From Dyella flava (GTDB lineage Bacteria > Pseudomonadota > Gammaproteobacteria > Xanthomonadales > Rhodanobacteraceae): a stretch of DNA of 64,000 bases. Location: positions 491,366 to 555,365 of the forward strand of contig NZ_JADIKE010000038.1 in assembly GCF_016904955.1 (NCBI RefSeq), given 5' to 3'. The first letter of the stretch is position 1. Each line of letters opens with the position of its first letter. A model generated the notes under the pieces. That model did no database searches and was not told the DNA's origin. It saw only the letters and a program-made list of their open reading frames with translations. The position numbers and the translations under genes were made by a program. Shown here in pieces: positions 52,065 through 60,777 of the stretch.

Positions 52065-52841
52065 ATGAATCACGCTTCCCCTTTCCGTGACGCCAACGTG
52101 CTGATTACCGGCGGCAGTACCGGCATCGGGCTTGGCCTCGCCCAACGGTTTCTTGCTGCCGGCGCCCGGGTGCTGGTCACCGGACGCGACCGCGCACGCC
52201 TCCAACAGGCCGCTGCACGGCACCCTGGCCTGGAGACGCTCGCCAGCGATATCGCTGATGCCGATGCGCGCGAACAACTGGCGCAACAGGTGCGCGACGT
52301 GATGCCCGGTTTGAATGTGCTGGTGAACAACGCGGGTATCCAGCGCCGGGTATCGATTGCCGCCGATCGTTCGCCGTGGCGTGAACGGCAGGCGGAAATC
52401 GATACGCTGCTTGCGGGGCCCCTGCACCTTAGTCATTTGCTGGTGCCGGTGATCGTGTCGCAGGATGGGCCAGGATGGGTGGTCAACGTCACATCGGGCG
52501 GCGCATATGTGCCGCAGCCCTTTGCACCCATCTACAGCGCCTGCAAGGCGGCCCTGCACAGCTACACGGTGAATCTTCGTTTCGTGCTCCGGCACACGCG
52601 ATGCCGGGTGGTTGAGGTGATTCCGCCGGCCATCCGCACGGCACTCGCCGGACCCGGGGCGACGCACGGCGCGCCGCTTGATGATTTTTGTGACACGGTG
52701 TTCGCGGAACTGGAAGAACCGGGAAGCGATGAGGTGGGCTTCGGTATCACGGCAAGCGAGCGCTTCAACGCGCCCAAGCAGCTGTATCGCGAGATGTTTG
52801 ATGAATTCTCTGGCCGCTTCCCGGTGGACATATATGAGTAA
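52065..52841 (+). CDS. SDR-family oxidoreductase (DltE-type)
   Basis: 258 aa. Cofactor motif TGGSTGIG, NNAG (LVNNAGIQ), catalytic Ser in VNVTSGGAYVP and YSACK as YxxxK. The C-terminal end EVGFG is like DltE/short-chain proteins. Substrate unknown. It overlaps the marR gene by 8 bp and is preceded by two palindromic operators. Confidence 0.88.
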   Translation: MNHASPFRDANVLITGGSTGIGLGLAQRFLAAGARVLVTGRDRARLQQAAARHPGLETLASDIADADAREQLAQQVRDVMPGLNVLVNNAGIQRRVSIAADRSPWRERQAEIDTLLAGPLHLSHLLVPVIVSQDGPGWVVNVTSGGAYVPQPFAPIYSACKAALHSYTVNLRFVLRHTRCRVVEVIPPAIRTALAGPGATHGAPLDDFCDTVFAELEEPGSDEVGFGITASERFNAPKQLYREMFDEFSGRFPVDIYE

Positions 52842-53289
52842 GGAAAGTCGCTCCATTGCGCCGCTATCCGAAAGTGAGCGGGAACTGTGGCATGCGATCA
52901 AGAAGCTGGGCGAAAACGTCATCAGCCGCGTCGGCAATGACATCGAACGGCGCACCGGTCTTTCTGGCAGTGACTTCGGTGTGCTGACCCGCCTGGAAGA
53001 TCTGGGCGGGGGCACACTCGGGCAAGCTGAATTGGGAAAATCGCTGGGCTGGGACAAGAGCCGCCTGTCGCATCACCTGTCGCGCATGGAGAAACGCGAT
53101 CTCGTCGCGAGGGAGGCGGCCGAGCTCGGGAGAGGCGTGATCATCACCATTACCGATACCGGACGCCGCGAAATTGCTGCTGCCAGGCCAGTCCATGCGG
53201 GGGCGGTGCGCAAGCATTTGCTTCAGCACATCAGCGAGCGTGATGCCGCTGTCATCCTCAAGCTCGCGCGCCGTCTTTCTGCAGCATGA
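52834..53289 (+). CDS. MarR-family regulator
   Basis: 151 aa. Winged helix with GLSGSDFGVLTRLEDLGGGTLGQAELGKSLGWDKSRLSHHLSRMEKRDLV, the MarR recognition helix region, and a flanking dimerisation part (RAVHAGAVRKHLLQHISERDA-like). The start overlaps the SDR stop. Likely autorepressor of the SDR-marR operon via the palindromes at 52003-52049. Confidence 0.88.
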   Translation: MSKESRSIAPLSESERELWHAIKKLGENVISRVGNDIERRTGLSGSDFGVLTRLEDLGGGTLGQAELGKSLGWDKSRLSHHLSRMEKRDLVAREAAELGRGVIITITDTGRREIAAARPVHAGAVRKHLLQHISERDAAVILKLARRLSAA

Positions 53290-53309
53290 TGTTTACGCCA
53301 TCAAGTGGA

Positions 53310-53327
53310 CGCGGCTGATCTGCCGCG
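53310..53327. terminator. short hairpin between convergent marR and DUF3861 genes
   Basis: CGCGGC/GCCGCG with a 6-nt loop, followed by CTTTC on the plus strand. Placed between convergent genes; a weak bidirectional terminator. Confidence 0.4.
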
Positions 53328-53330
53328 CTT

Positions 53331-53720
53331 TCAGGGCTTGTGACTTTGCGCGGTCGTCGCAGCAATACGCGATTTCAAGTTACCAATGAACGTGCGCATG
53401 GCCGGCTGTATATCGGCGAATAGTGGATCGTGGCGTGCGGTCAACATCACCCCGGTAAAGAGTTTCAAGCCGACGGCGAGCGCGATGGCATCGTTCTCGC
53501 CGAACGCGGTGCCGGTGCGCACGCGATCCACGATGGCAAAGATGTCATCGTGGTTGCTGACTTCAAAGCTCAGCGCTGCGGAGGTGTCGTCACCGATGCG
53601 TTCGAGCTGGATGCGGAATCGGTGAGCTTTAGCGGCATGCATGTCCGGGTTTCCCGACGTCGTCATGTTGAAGGTACGGCGCGGCCATGCCGGAGCAGGC
53701 CACGCCACGATGCGACTCAT
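53331..53720 (-). CDS. DUF3861 protein
   Basis: 129 aa if started at 53720, overlapping the tautomerase stop by 4 bp. The DUF3861 domain begins HRFRIQLERIGDD and continues ALSFEVSNHDDIFAIVDRVR, ALAVGLKLFTGVM and FADIQPAMRTFIGNLK. Family members are about 95 aa, so ATG 53642 (103 aa) or 53666 may be the real start. Function unknown. Confidence 0.8.
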   Translation of the reverse strand: MSRIVAWPAPAWPRRTFNMTTSGNPDMHAAKAHRFRIQLERIGDDTSAALSFEVSNHDDIFAIVDRVRTGTAFGENDAIALAVGLKLFTGVMLTARHDPLFADIQPAMRTFIGNLKSRIAATTAQSHKP

Positions 53721-53938
53721 TCCTTCGATTTGGGCGGCATCCCCATCTTCTCGAGGGTGAGAGTTTCGTCGGCCCGGCCCCAGCCGCCGTCGGCGACTTC
53801 TTCCACCAGCACCATCGAATATGGGCGTGCGCCCTCGCCGAAATACTCGACGAACATGGCCGTCGTACGGTGGATGATTTCTTCCTTGCGGGCAGCGTCG
53901 ACGATTCCTTCGGGAAATTTGAAGTTGGCAAAAGGCAT
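53717..53938 (-). CDS. 4-OT-family tautomerase
   Basis: 73 aa. MPFANFKFPEGI with Pro1, helix EEIIHRTTAMFVEYFGEG and SMVLVEEVADGGWGRADETL. Similar in kind to the protein at 39715 but a different subgroup. ATGA overlap with DUF3861 suggests translational coupling; preceded by an SDR gene 67 bp away on the same strand. Confidence 0.85.
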   Translation of the reverse strand: MPFANFKFPEGIVDAARKEEIIHRTTAMFVEYFGEGARPYSMVLVEEVADGGWGRADETLTLEKMGMPPKSKE

Positions 53939-54005
53939 GATGTTTCTCCTGATCTGAGAGTGATTAATAACGTGGGGGGAGTGGCGGGCTGAGCCGCCTT
54001 GTCGT

Positions 54006-54923
54006 TTATGCAGCGCCAGCTGCGCACACTTTTCCTTGCGGGAACAGGAGGTCGCCGAGCTGGATGCGGCGCAGGAACTCGGCACGGATACGGTCGGCAA
54101 CGGCGTTGACGACTTCGCAACCATCGCTGGCAGGATCGACATGCACGCGGAACGGGCGTCGGCCATAGGGCGTGTTCACTACATTGACCATGGCGGTCGC
54201 GACACTTTGCGGATCGGCGTCGGCCGGCTCGCAGGCCGCCAGGTTGGTGAGGATTTCCTCCGCCAGTCCATGATTGGCGCCTTTGTCGTAGGCAGCGTGG
54301 CGTTCCTTGTCGGCAGGCGCACCCGAATGCAGGAAATGGTTGGTGCCTTTGGTGAACGCGCCGGGCACCAGGATGGTGGTTTCGATACCCCAGCGCGCCA
54401 GTTCACCCGCATAGCTGACCGCCAGCGCATCCATCGCTGCCTTCGCCGCGAAATACGGCGCCAGATACGGTGGTGTGCCACCGCGATGACTGGAGCTTCC
54501 CACCCACAGCAGCAGGCCTTTCCCGCGCTCGCGCAAGTGCGGTAGCGCAGCGCGGTTGACGCGTTGCGTACCGAGCACGTTGACGTCATACAGTTGCGCG
54601 TATTGCTCCGGAGTGAACGCTTCCGCCGGACCAAAGACCATATGGCCTGCATTGTGGACGACGACATCCAGCTGGCCTTGCTCGGCGACGATCCGCGCAA
54701 CCGCGGCGTCGGCGGAGGGCTGTGACTGGACATCCAGCTCCGTGGCGTACAGTTGCACGCCGTGCTGCGTGGCATAGTCGCGAATCGCCGCGACCTGCGG
54801 CGCGTTGCGGCCTTCGGTGTCACGCATGCTGGCGTAGACGATGTGACCGGCATCGGCCAGGGCGCGGGCGCTCATCGCGCCGAAACCGCTGGATGCACCT
54901 GTGATAAGAATGACTTGTTTCAT
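54006..54923 (-). CDS. SDR-family oxidoreductase
   Basis: 305 aa. TGASSGFG cofactor motif, NNAGH-like VVHNAGHMVFG, Ser-Tyr-Lys as SSSHRGGTPPYLAPYFAAKAAM (YFAAK). Resembles SDR proteins annotated as oxidoreductases of unknown substrate with a longer C-terminus. 22 bp from the SDR gene upstream; part of an SDR-SDR-tautomerase-DUF3861 run. Confidence 0.88.
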   Translation of the reverse strand: MKQVILITGASSGFGAMSARALADAGHIVYASMRDTEGRNAPQVAAIRDYATQHGVQLYATELDVQSQPSADAAVARIVAEQGQLDVVVHNAGHMVFGPAEAFTPEQYAQLYDVNVLGTQRVNRAALPHLRERGKGLLLWVGSSSHRGGTPPYLAPYFAAKAAMDALAVSYAGELARWGIETTILVPGAFTKGTNHFLHSGAPADKERHAAYDKGANHGLAEEILTNLAACEPADADPQSVATAMVNVVNTPYGRRPFRVHVDPASDGCEVVNAVADRIRAEFLRRIQLGDLLFPQGKVCAAGAA

Positions 54924-54945
54924 GACGATATCCCTCGCTGCCGAA

Positions 54946-55686
54946 TCAGGCGAAGCCGCCGTTGACGCGGATAACCTGTGAGTTCACCCACGCGCCATCG
55001 GGACCGGCCAGGAATGACACCGTGGCGGCGATTTCCTCCGGTGTGCCGATGCGCTCCAGCGGCGCCATCTTGGCGATCTGCGCGATTTGTTCGTCGCTCT
55101 TGCCGTTCAGGAACAGATCGGTACCCACCGGTCCCGGCGCGATCGCATTCACCGTGATGTTCCGGCCACGCAATTCATTGGCCAGCACATGCACCAGACC
55201 TTCCACGCCGGCCTTGCTGGCGATGTAGGGACCATAGGTCGGAAAGGATTTGGCCAGCACGCTGCTGGACAGCGCCACGATGCGGCCACCTTGCTCCAGA
55301 TGCTGCGCGGCCTGCGCCATCACCAGAAAGGCACCGCGCAGATTGGTTGCGATGATTTGGTCGAACGCGGCCAGGTTGTTTTCGGCGATGGCTGTCAGCG
55401 GCATGACCCCGGCGCTGTTCACCACCACGTCGACGCGGCCGAAGGTGGCCTTGGTCGTCGCAAACACACGCGCTACATCGTCGGGATTGGCGACGTCACC
55501 CTGCACCGCGATGGCCTTGCCGCCAGCGGCTTTGATCGCGGCCACGGTCTCCTGGGCCTTGGCGGCGTTGCCGGCGTAATTGACTGTTACCGCGAAACCA
55601 TCGGCCGCCAGCCGCAAGGCGATGGCCTGCCCAATACCGCGCGAGCTGCCCGTGACGATGGCGCTCTTGGCTTGATCAACGTTCAT
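54946..55686 (-). CDS. SDR-family oxidoreductase (FabG-like)
   Basis: 246 aa. TGSSRGIG, NSAGVM (VVNSAGVM), SSSVLAKSFPTYGPYIASKAGVEG with YIASK, and GPVGTDLF. A typical classical SDR with 3-oxoacyl-ACP reductase resemblance but not in a fatty-acid operon. Divergent from the LysR gene, which is the likely regulator. Confidence 0.88.
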   Translation of the reverse strand: MNVDQAKSAIVTGSSRGIGQAIALRLAADGFAVTVNYAGNAAKAQETVAAIKAAGGKAIAVQGDVANPDDVARVFATTKATFGRVDVVVNSAGVMPLTAIAENNLAAFDQIIATNLRGAFLVMAQAAQHLEQGGRIVALSSSVLAKSFPTYGPYIASKAGVEGLVHVLANELRGRNITVNAIAPGPVGTDLFLNGKSDEQIAQIAKMAPLERIGTPEEIAATVSFLAGPDGAWVNSQVIRVNGGFA

Positions 55687-55815
55687 GGAATTGCTCCTGT
55701 CTGTGTGGAAGGGGAAGGGCGGATTGCCCTTGAGGAGCGAGTCTGATCTTTCAATACATGGCGATAAATCCTGCTAACCTGATAACGGTATTCAACAGGG
55801 CTCAATAATTGGCGT

Positions 55816-56724
55816 ATGGACCGGCTTGAGACGCTGCAGCTGTTCACCCGGATCGTGGAGGCCGGCAGTTTCAGCCGGGCCGCGGACATGCTGGATATAC
55901 CCCGCGCAACGGCGACCTATGCCATCAAGGAGCTGGAGGCTCGGCTCGGTGTCCGCTTGCTCGAACGGACCACGCGCCAAGTCCACCCCACATTAGATGG
56001 ACAGGCGTTCTACGAACGTTGCGTACTCATTCTCAGCGAGCTGGATGACGCCGAGGCTTCGCTTAGAAACGTGGCATCGAATCCGCGCGGCACCCTGCGC
56101 GTGGACATGTCCAACACGCATGCCACGCGCATTGTGCTGCCGAAGATCGACGATTTTCGCAGTCGCTATCCCAGCATCGATCTGGTGATCAGCAGCGGCG
56201 ATCGGCTGGTCGATCTGATCCGCGAAGGGGTTGATTGCGTGGTGCGCGCAGGTATTCCGAGTGACTCCAACTTGGTGGCGCGGCCCTTGGCCAAGATGCC
56301 GCAGGTTATCTGCGCAAGTCCCGAGTACCTGGCGTTCTTCGGCGTACCGCAGCATCCCGGCGAACTGGCCGACCATCAGGCAGTGAAGTTCTTTTCCAGC
56401 AGCACAGGCATCGACGACACCCTGGAGTTGATCGTCGATGGCAAGCTCAGTGAATTTGTCCTGGGCGGATGGATGGCGGTCAACGACTCAGAAAATTATG
56501 TCATTTGCGCCTTGCGTGGCTGCGGCTTGATCCAGCTGCCGCGCTTTCACGTTGAAGAGGAATTGCGCGACGGGCGGCTGGTGGAAGTACTCAGCGAATG
56601 GGCCAGTCCATCGAAGCCGCTCTCCGCGCTGTATCCCTATCGGCGGCAGCTGTCGCCGCGTGTGCGTGTATTCGTCGACTGGCTCGCCGGCTTGTACAGC
56701 GCCAGGTTTGCCGGCGCGGGCTAA
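55816..56724 (+). CDS. LysR-family transcriptional regulator
   Basis: 302 aa. Winged helix (LETLQLFTRIVEAGSFSRAADMLDIPRATATYAIKELEARLGVRLLERTTRQVHPT) and effector domain (GTLRVDMSNTHATRIVLP..DRLVDLIREGVDCVVRAG). The usual LysR arrangement, divergent from the SDR operon (129-bp shared promoter). Convergent with bufC. Confidence 0.93.
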   Translation: MDRLETLQLFTRIVEAGSFSRAADMLDIPRATATYAIKELEARLGVRLLERTTRQVHPTLDGQAFYERCVLILSELDDAEASLRNVASNPRGTLRVDMSNTHATRIVLPKIDDFRSRYPSIDLVISSGDRLVDLIREGVDCVVRAGIPSDSNLVARPLAKMPQVICASPEYLAFFGVPQHPGELADHQAVKFFSSSTGIDDTLELIVDGKLSEFVLGGWMAVNDSENYVICALRGCGLIQLPRFHVEEELRDGRLVEVLSEWASPSKPLSALYPYRRQLSPRVRVFVDWLAGLYSARFAGAG

Positions 56725-56730
56725 GCGCGA

Positions 56731-57480
56731 CTACGCCGCTACACCCGCCAGCAGTTCCTTGCCGACCCATCCGGCCAGCAACGCACCGGCTTTCGCGACA
56801 CCTTCGCTCTCGCCGAGTCGCGCGACCAGCATGCTGCAAAGCGCATCGAAGCTTCCGTTCTCCCACAGTTGCAGCAGTGCCGCGTGTTCCACCGCATCCA
56901 CCGCTTCCAGCACGACCGTAAATTGCCTGCGCCACACCACTACCGCAGCGGGCTTGGCCAGCATCTCGCTTTCCGGCGGTGCAATGCCTTGTTGCAAGGC
57001 TGACCAGATGTCCGCTGCATTGGTGGTTACGACGTGAGCCGTGAACGAGGGGGCGAGATGCAGTCGCGCCGATTCCCAATCGATATCGGATAGCGCTTCC
57101 AGTGTCAGAGGGCCCGCGTCCGGAGCGACAAACGCGCGCGAAAGCGCAAGCTCGATCCAGGCCAGCTCGTGCACTTCCGGATTGTCGGGATAGAGCAGGG
57201 CTAATGTCTCGCCAAAGTCGTCGCCGTAGGCGTCCAGGGTCCACGCATGCGGTGGAGAGTTATCGATATGGGTAATCGCTGCTGCGAGAAAGGCGTCTTC
57301 GCCGAGCCATGTCTGCACATGCGGATAGCTCACCCGCAAGCAATCGACCAGCTGCACGCGATAGTTGTTCTGATAGACGGATAGTCCCGCCACGTGGCCG
57401 CCGGCCAGCCGCTGCGCCGCATCGTCCGACGCCGTGACGAGCCAGGATTGGAACTCACGCTGCATCTGGGCCAGGTTCAT
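56731..57480 (-). CDS. bufC: DUF2063 protein, BufC/HvfC-type MNIO partner
   Basis: 249 aa. DUF2063 N-terminal helical domain (MNLAQMQREFQSWL, GLSVYQNNYRVQLVDCLRVSYPHVQTWLGEDAF). It is the usual partner of DUF692 MNIO enzymes and is thought to recognise or deliver the precursor. Overlaps bufB by 4 bp. Last gene of the bufferin-type operon. Confidence 0.92.
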   Translation of the reverse strand: MNLAQMQREFQSWLVTASDDAAQRLAGGHVAGLSVYQNNYRVQLVDCLRVSYPHVQTWLGEDAFLAAAITHIDNSPPHAWTLDAYGDDFGETLALLYPDNPEVHELAWIELALSRAFVAPDAGPLTLEALSDIDWESARLHLAPSFTAHVVTTNAADIWSALQQGIAPPESEMLAKPAAVVVWRRQFTVVLEAVDAVEHAALLQLWENGSFDALCSMLVARLGESEGVAKAGALLAGWVGKELLAGVAA

Positions 57481-58325
57481 GCGGCCACCTGGCGCATGCG
57501 CGCGTTCGCCTCGCCAATCGAGCGGGCGACGGCGAGCTCCTTGAGCAAATCAGCCAGCGGAGGAATGTTGCCGTCGCGTTCGATCATGGTCGCGACCGGT
57601 CCGGTCAGCGCAATCGCCTCTGCATACAGCGACCAGACGCCGCCATGTACCGGACTGTCATGCGTGTCGATCAAGAGCTCGGTGCCCTGGCTGTGTCCGG
57701 CCAGATGAATCTGGCGCACACGCTCGGCGGGAATGCCGCGCAGATAGGCGTGCGCATCGAAGCCGTGGTTGGTGGCGCTGACAAAAACATTGTTGACGTC
57801 CAGCAGCAGTTCGCAACCGGTGCGCTTGCTCATCGCGCGAAGAAACTCCCACTCGGTCATCGCGGCGTCGCCGAAGGCGAGATAGCTGGACGGATTCTCG
57901 AACAGCATTGTGCGCCCCAAGGTGTCCTGCGCCATCTCGATGTTGCGGCAGACGATACCCAGCGCTTCTTCGGTATAGGGCAACGGCAGCAGATCATGCG
58001 AATTGAAATGATCGATCCGCGACCAGCTCAGGTGATCGGAGACGAACAAGGGTTGGATCTCGTCCGCCAGTGATTTCAGCCGACGCAGATAATCCGCTTT
58101 CAATCCGTCCGCGGAGCCGATCGACATCGACACGCCGTGCAGGGCCACCGGATGCCGTTCGCGCACCTGGCGAAGAATATGCCGCGGCTGGCCGCCTTCG
58201 ACCATGAAGTTTTCGGAGATGACTTCGACAAAGTCGACCGGTACGTCGGTCTCGAGAAAATCGCGGTAATGCTCGCGGCGCAAGCCGAGTCCATGACCGG
58301 CGAAGCGGGAGGATGGAGTGGACAT
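57477..58325 (-). CDS. bufB: DUF692 multinuclear iron oxidase, BufB/HvfB-type
   Basis: 282 aa TIM-barrel MNIO. Seen: GHGLGLRREHY start, DFVEVISENFM, FVSDHLSWSRIDHFN with metal-site Asp/His, LFENPSSYLAF and ELLLDVNNVFVSATNHGFD, and QIHLAGHS. MNIO enzymes oxidise Cys residues in precursor peptides (oxazolone/thiooxazole formation). Start 58325 has AGGAGC; longer upstream starts lack an SD. Sits directly below the Cys-rich precursor gene. Confidence 0.94.
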   Translation of the reverse strand: MSTPSSRFAGHGLGLRREHYRDFLETDVPVDFVEVISENFMVEGGQPRHILRQVRERHPVALHGVSMSIGSADGLKADYLRRLKSLADEIQPLFVSDHLSWSRIDHFNSHDLLPLPYTEEALGIVCRNIEMAQDTLGRTMLFENPSSYLAFGDAAMTEWEFLRAMSKRTGCELLLDVNNVFVSATNHGFDAHAYLRGIPAERVRQIHLAGHSQGTELLIDTHDSPVHGGVWSLYAEAIALTGPVATMIERDGNIPPLADLLKELAVARSIGEANARMRQVAA

Positions 58326-58388
58326 CGAGTTGCTCCTGGACAGGATGGGAAAGCGCTGGACCCGCGCGGCACGGGTCCAGCGATGCAA

Positions 58389-58673
58389 TCACTTCGGCTC
58401 GGTCAGCGTGCCGCCGGCGGCGACGCATGCACTCGGGGCTTTCACGACAACGCCCTGGCCCTTGCAGTCATTCAGGCCCTTGCAGTCGTGCTTGGCAGTG
58501 GCGCACAGGCTCTGGCCTTTGCAGGTGTTGACGCCGTAGCAGCGGGCCGGCTGTTCCTTTTGCACGGATTGATCGGCGGCATGAGCCGGCGAATGCACGG
58601 CGGCAAGGGCCATGGCAACGACGGCGGCGGCAGCGGCGAAGCTGTTGCGGGACTTGGTAACGATGGTGGTCAT
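58389..58673 (-). CDS. bufA2: BufA2/HvfA-type Cys-rich precursor peptide
   Basis: 94 aa. Sec-type signal peptide (VVAMALAAVHSPAHAA) and a mature part with six Cys in spaced CKG-type units (CYGVNTCKGQSLC, DCKGLNDCKGQGVV). This is the HvfA-like precursor class, modified by MNIO to a metal-binding (probably Cu/Zn) peptide. Immediately upstream of bufB. Confidence 0.88.
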   Translation of the reverse strand: MTTIVTKSRNSFAAAAAVVAMALAAVHSPAHAADQSVQKEQPARCYGVNTCKGQSLCATAKHDCKGLNDCKGQGVVVKAPSACVAAGGTLTEPK

Positions 58674-58724
58674 GAGGTTTTTCCTTGAAATGGATGAGTA
58701 GGATCGTGGTGGGTGAGTGCGGCT

Positions 58725-59489
58725 TTACTTCAGGCTCTGCGCCGCGTCTTCGATAACTTGCGCAACCCGTTCCGGCTGCGAGATGTAAACAAGGTGGCTG
58801 CCTGGGATCTCGGTGATCTTCGAGCCGGCACGCTGATACATGGAGCGCTGAAGTTCGGGGCTATACACGCGGTCCTGCGTAGCGACCACGGCCCACGAGG
58901 GCTTGTCGCGCCAGGATGCGAATGACGTGACGCCACGGAAGGCGGCGACGGTTGCCGGCACCTGCGAGATCGCCATGTAGTTGGTGCGATTGGTGGTCAG
59001 GTCGCCGCCGACATCGGCGTCGAACTTGGTCGGATCGATCGAGATGTAACCGTCCCAGGACGTCTGGAAATCGTTGCTCGGCTCAGGCACGGAACCGACC
59101 AGTTGCAGCACGCTCTCGCCGACGCTGGGCGCCACCGCAGCCACGTAGACCAGGCCTTTCACTTTGCCGTGCACACCGGCCTGGGTGATCACCGCGCCGC
59201 CGTAATCACTGCCGACCAGCAGGGTCGGACCGTCTTCCTTGCGCAGCTGGCGGAACACCGCATCGGTGTCGTTGGCGAGGGTGTCGATGCGCGGCTGCAC
59301 GACATTCACGGTGTAACCCTGGTGGATCAGGATGTCGTGCACGACACGCCAGCCGGAACCATCGACGAAGGCGCCGGGAACGATCACGATGTTCTTGACG
59401 CCGACAGGCGCGGGAGTGGAGGTGTTGGCAGCGAAGGCAGGGGCGGTCGCTGCCAGCATCAGAAGCATCAAACTCAATGATTTACGCAT
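58725..59489 (-). CDS. secreted alpha/beta hydrolase with Asp at the nucleophile position
   Basis: 254 aa. Signal peptide, then an alpha/beta-hydrolase fold: IVIVPGAFVDGSGW and an elbow of VGSDYGGAVI where family members usually have GHSYGG, so Ser is replaced by Asp. C-terminal His is in IPGSHLVYIS. An Asp nucleophile is normal in dehalogenases and epoxide hydrolases; otherwise the enzyme is altered. Between the two precursor genes of the bufferin operon. Confidence 0.85.
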   Translation of the reverse strand: MRKSLSLMLLMLAATAPAFAANTSTPAPVGVKNIVIVPGAFVDGSGWRVVHDILIHQGYTVNVVQPRIDTLANDTDAVFRQLRKEDGPTLLVGSDYGGAVITQAGVHGKVKGLVYVAAVAPSVGESVLQLVGSVPEPSNDFQTSWDGYISIDPTKFDADVGGDLTTNRTNYMAISQVPATVAAFRGVTSFASWRDKPSWAVVATQDRVYSPELQRSMYQRAGSKITEIPGSHLVYISQPERVAQVIEDAAQSLK

Positions 59490-59540
59490 GGGATTTTCCT
59501 TGGGGATGGCGATAAAAAAAACAGCGGCTTCGAGCGGCGA

Positions 59541-60032
59541 TCAGCGCCGCAGCGGCCAGCCGCGGCGCAGGCGATCGAGCGACCAGGTGCCGCCGCCGCG
59601 TGCAATGAGTGGCAACATCAAGCCGGCCCAGCTCAAGTGCGTAGGCCATGCATCGGGATAGACGAACACTTCGATCACCGTCGTCATGCCAAGCAGCGCG
59701 AGGGCGGACAGCCGGGTGAACAGGCCCAGCACCAGCAAGATCGGAAACAGATGCTCGGCACCGGTCGCCATGCGCGCCGCGATGTCGGAGGGAATCAGCG
59801 GCAGCTTGTAATCCGTGGCGAACAGATCGTAGGTCGACGGCTTGATGGTCAGAAAACCTTCGACCTTGGTGCGCCCCGACTGGAAGAACACCGCGGCGAT
59901 ACCGAAGCGCGCGACGAGCAGCAGCAGCGACTCCGGCAGCACACGCGAAAGCCAATTCGATGCGGTGCGATCAGCACGATCGTCCGCTGCGGCCAATGCC
60001 GTCGACGAAAGTGTCATGGCGGACCGGCTCAT
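59541..60032 (-). CDS. DoxX-family membrane protein (HvfD/BufD-like)
   Basis: 163 aa with four predicted TM helices and the DoxX pattern (LLLLVARFGIAAVFFQSGRTKVEGF, LFPILLVLGLFTRLSALALLGMTTVIEVFVYP). DoxX proteins often go with bufferin/HvfA clusters. Overlaps the upstream bufA1 gene by 4 bp. Confidence 0.9.
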   Translation of the reverse strand: MSRSAMTLSSTALAAADDRADRTASNWLSRVLPESLLLLVARFGIAAVFFQSGRTKVEGFLTIKPSTYDLFATDYKLPLIPSDIAARMATGAEHLFPILLVLGLFTRLSALALLGMTTVIEVFVYPDAWPTHLSWAGLMLPLIARGGGTWSLDRLRRGWPLRR

Positions 60033-60310
60033 GACTTGGCCTGCAACGAGCCGTAGCCCTTTGGCGTCTTGATCGTGGTGCAGGTGCCCTTCGGAACCAG
60101 AATCCAGGCGTTGCCCTGGAAGTTGGCCTGGGCAGTGCCGGCGCAGGTCGTGCCGGGGCCGGCGGCGCAATCGTTCTTGCCGGCCAGCGCTACGCCGTAG
60201 CACTTTTCCATCGCCGGCTTGGGCGCAGTGGGGCTGGCGTGTGCGCTGGTAGCCAGGTTTGCCAATGAGAACGCCAGTGTGGCGGCGAGTGCTGCATAAG
60301 TACTTTTCAT
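60029..60310 (-). CDS. bufA1: BufA1/DUF2282-type precursor peptide
   Basis: 93 aa. Signal peptide ends at AHASP, then DUF2282: EKCYGVALAGKNDCAAGPGTTCAGTAQ and VPKGTCTTI, four conserved Cys. DUF2282 peptides are bufferin precursors, metal-binding after MNIO modification. ATG at 60310 has GGAGACC. Confidence 0.92.
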   Translation of the reverse strand: MKSTYAALAATLAFSLANLATSAHASPTAPKPAMEKCYGVALAGKNDCAAGPGTTCAGTAQANFQGNAWILVPKGTCTTIKTPKGYGSLQAKS

Positions 60311-60357
60311 GGTGGTCTCCGTCGATGAGTGAAGTGGATGGGTGATGGGTGTGCCGC

Positions 60358-60777
60358 TCACACGGCGGTGAGGACGGCCTTGATGTTTCCGCGGGTGGCC
60401 TTGGAATACGGGCAGAGCTGGTGGGCGCGATCGACGATGGACTGGGCCAGCGCCTGATCGAATCCGGGCAGGCTCACGTTGAGCTGGGCCTGTAGAAAGA
60501 AGCCTTCCTCGGGGTTGTTGACCAGGCTTACCTCGGCGTCGACCACGGCGTCGGCGGGAAGACGCAGGCCCCGTTCCTGGGCGGCGCGTCCCATGGCACC
60601 GATGAAGCAGGCGGACCAGCCGGCGGCAAACAGCTGCTCGGGGTTGGTGCCGGTGCCTTGGGCGCCGAACTGCGTCAAGGTCACATCGAGACGGCCGTCG
60701 CTGCTGCGCGACTGGCCGTTGCGGCCGCCGGTGGTGTGGGTCTTGCCTACATAAAGAATGGTGTTGTTGTCAGACAT
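60358..60777 (-). CDS. ohr: Ohr-type organic hydroperoxide resistance protein
   Basis: 139 aa OsmC/Ohr protein, peroxidase of organic hydroperoxides using a Cys pair: AAGWSACFIGAM and HQLCPYSKAT are the Ohr motifs. Also GTGTNPEQLFAAG. First gene of the bufferin-type run; start at 60777 has AGGAAACC. No OhrR nearby. Confidence 0.9.
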   Translation of the reverse strand: MSDNNTILYVGKTHTTGGRNGQSRSSDGRLDVTLTQFGAQGTGTNPEQLFAAGWSACFIGAMGRAAQERGLRLPADAVVDAEVSLVNNPEEGFFLQAQLNVSLPGFDQALAQSIVDRAHQLCPYSKATRGNIKAVLTAV

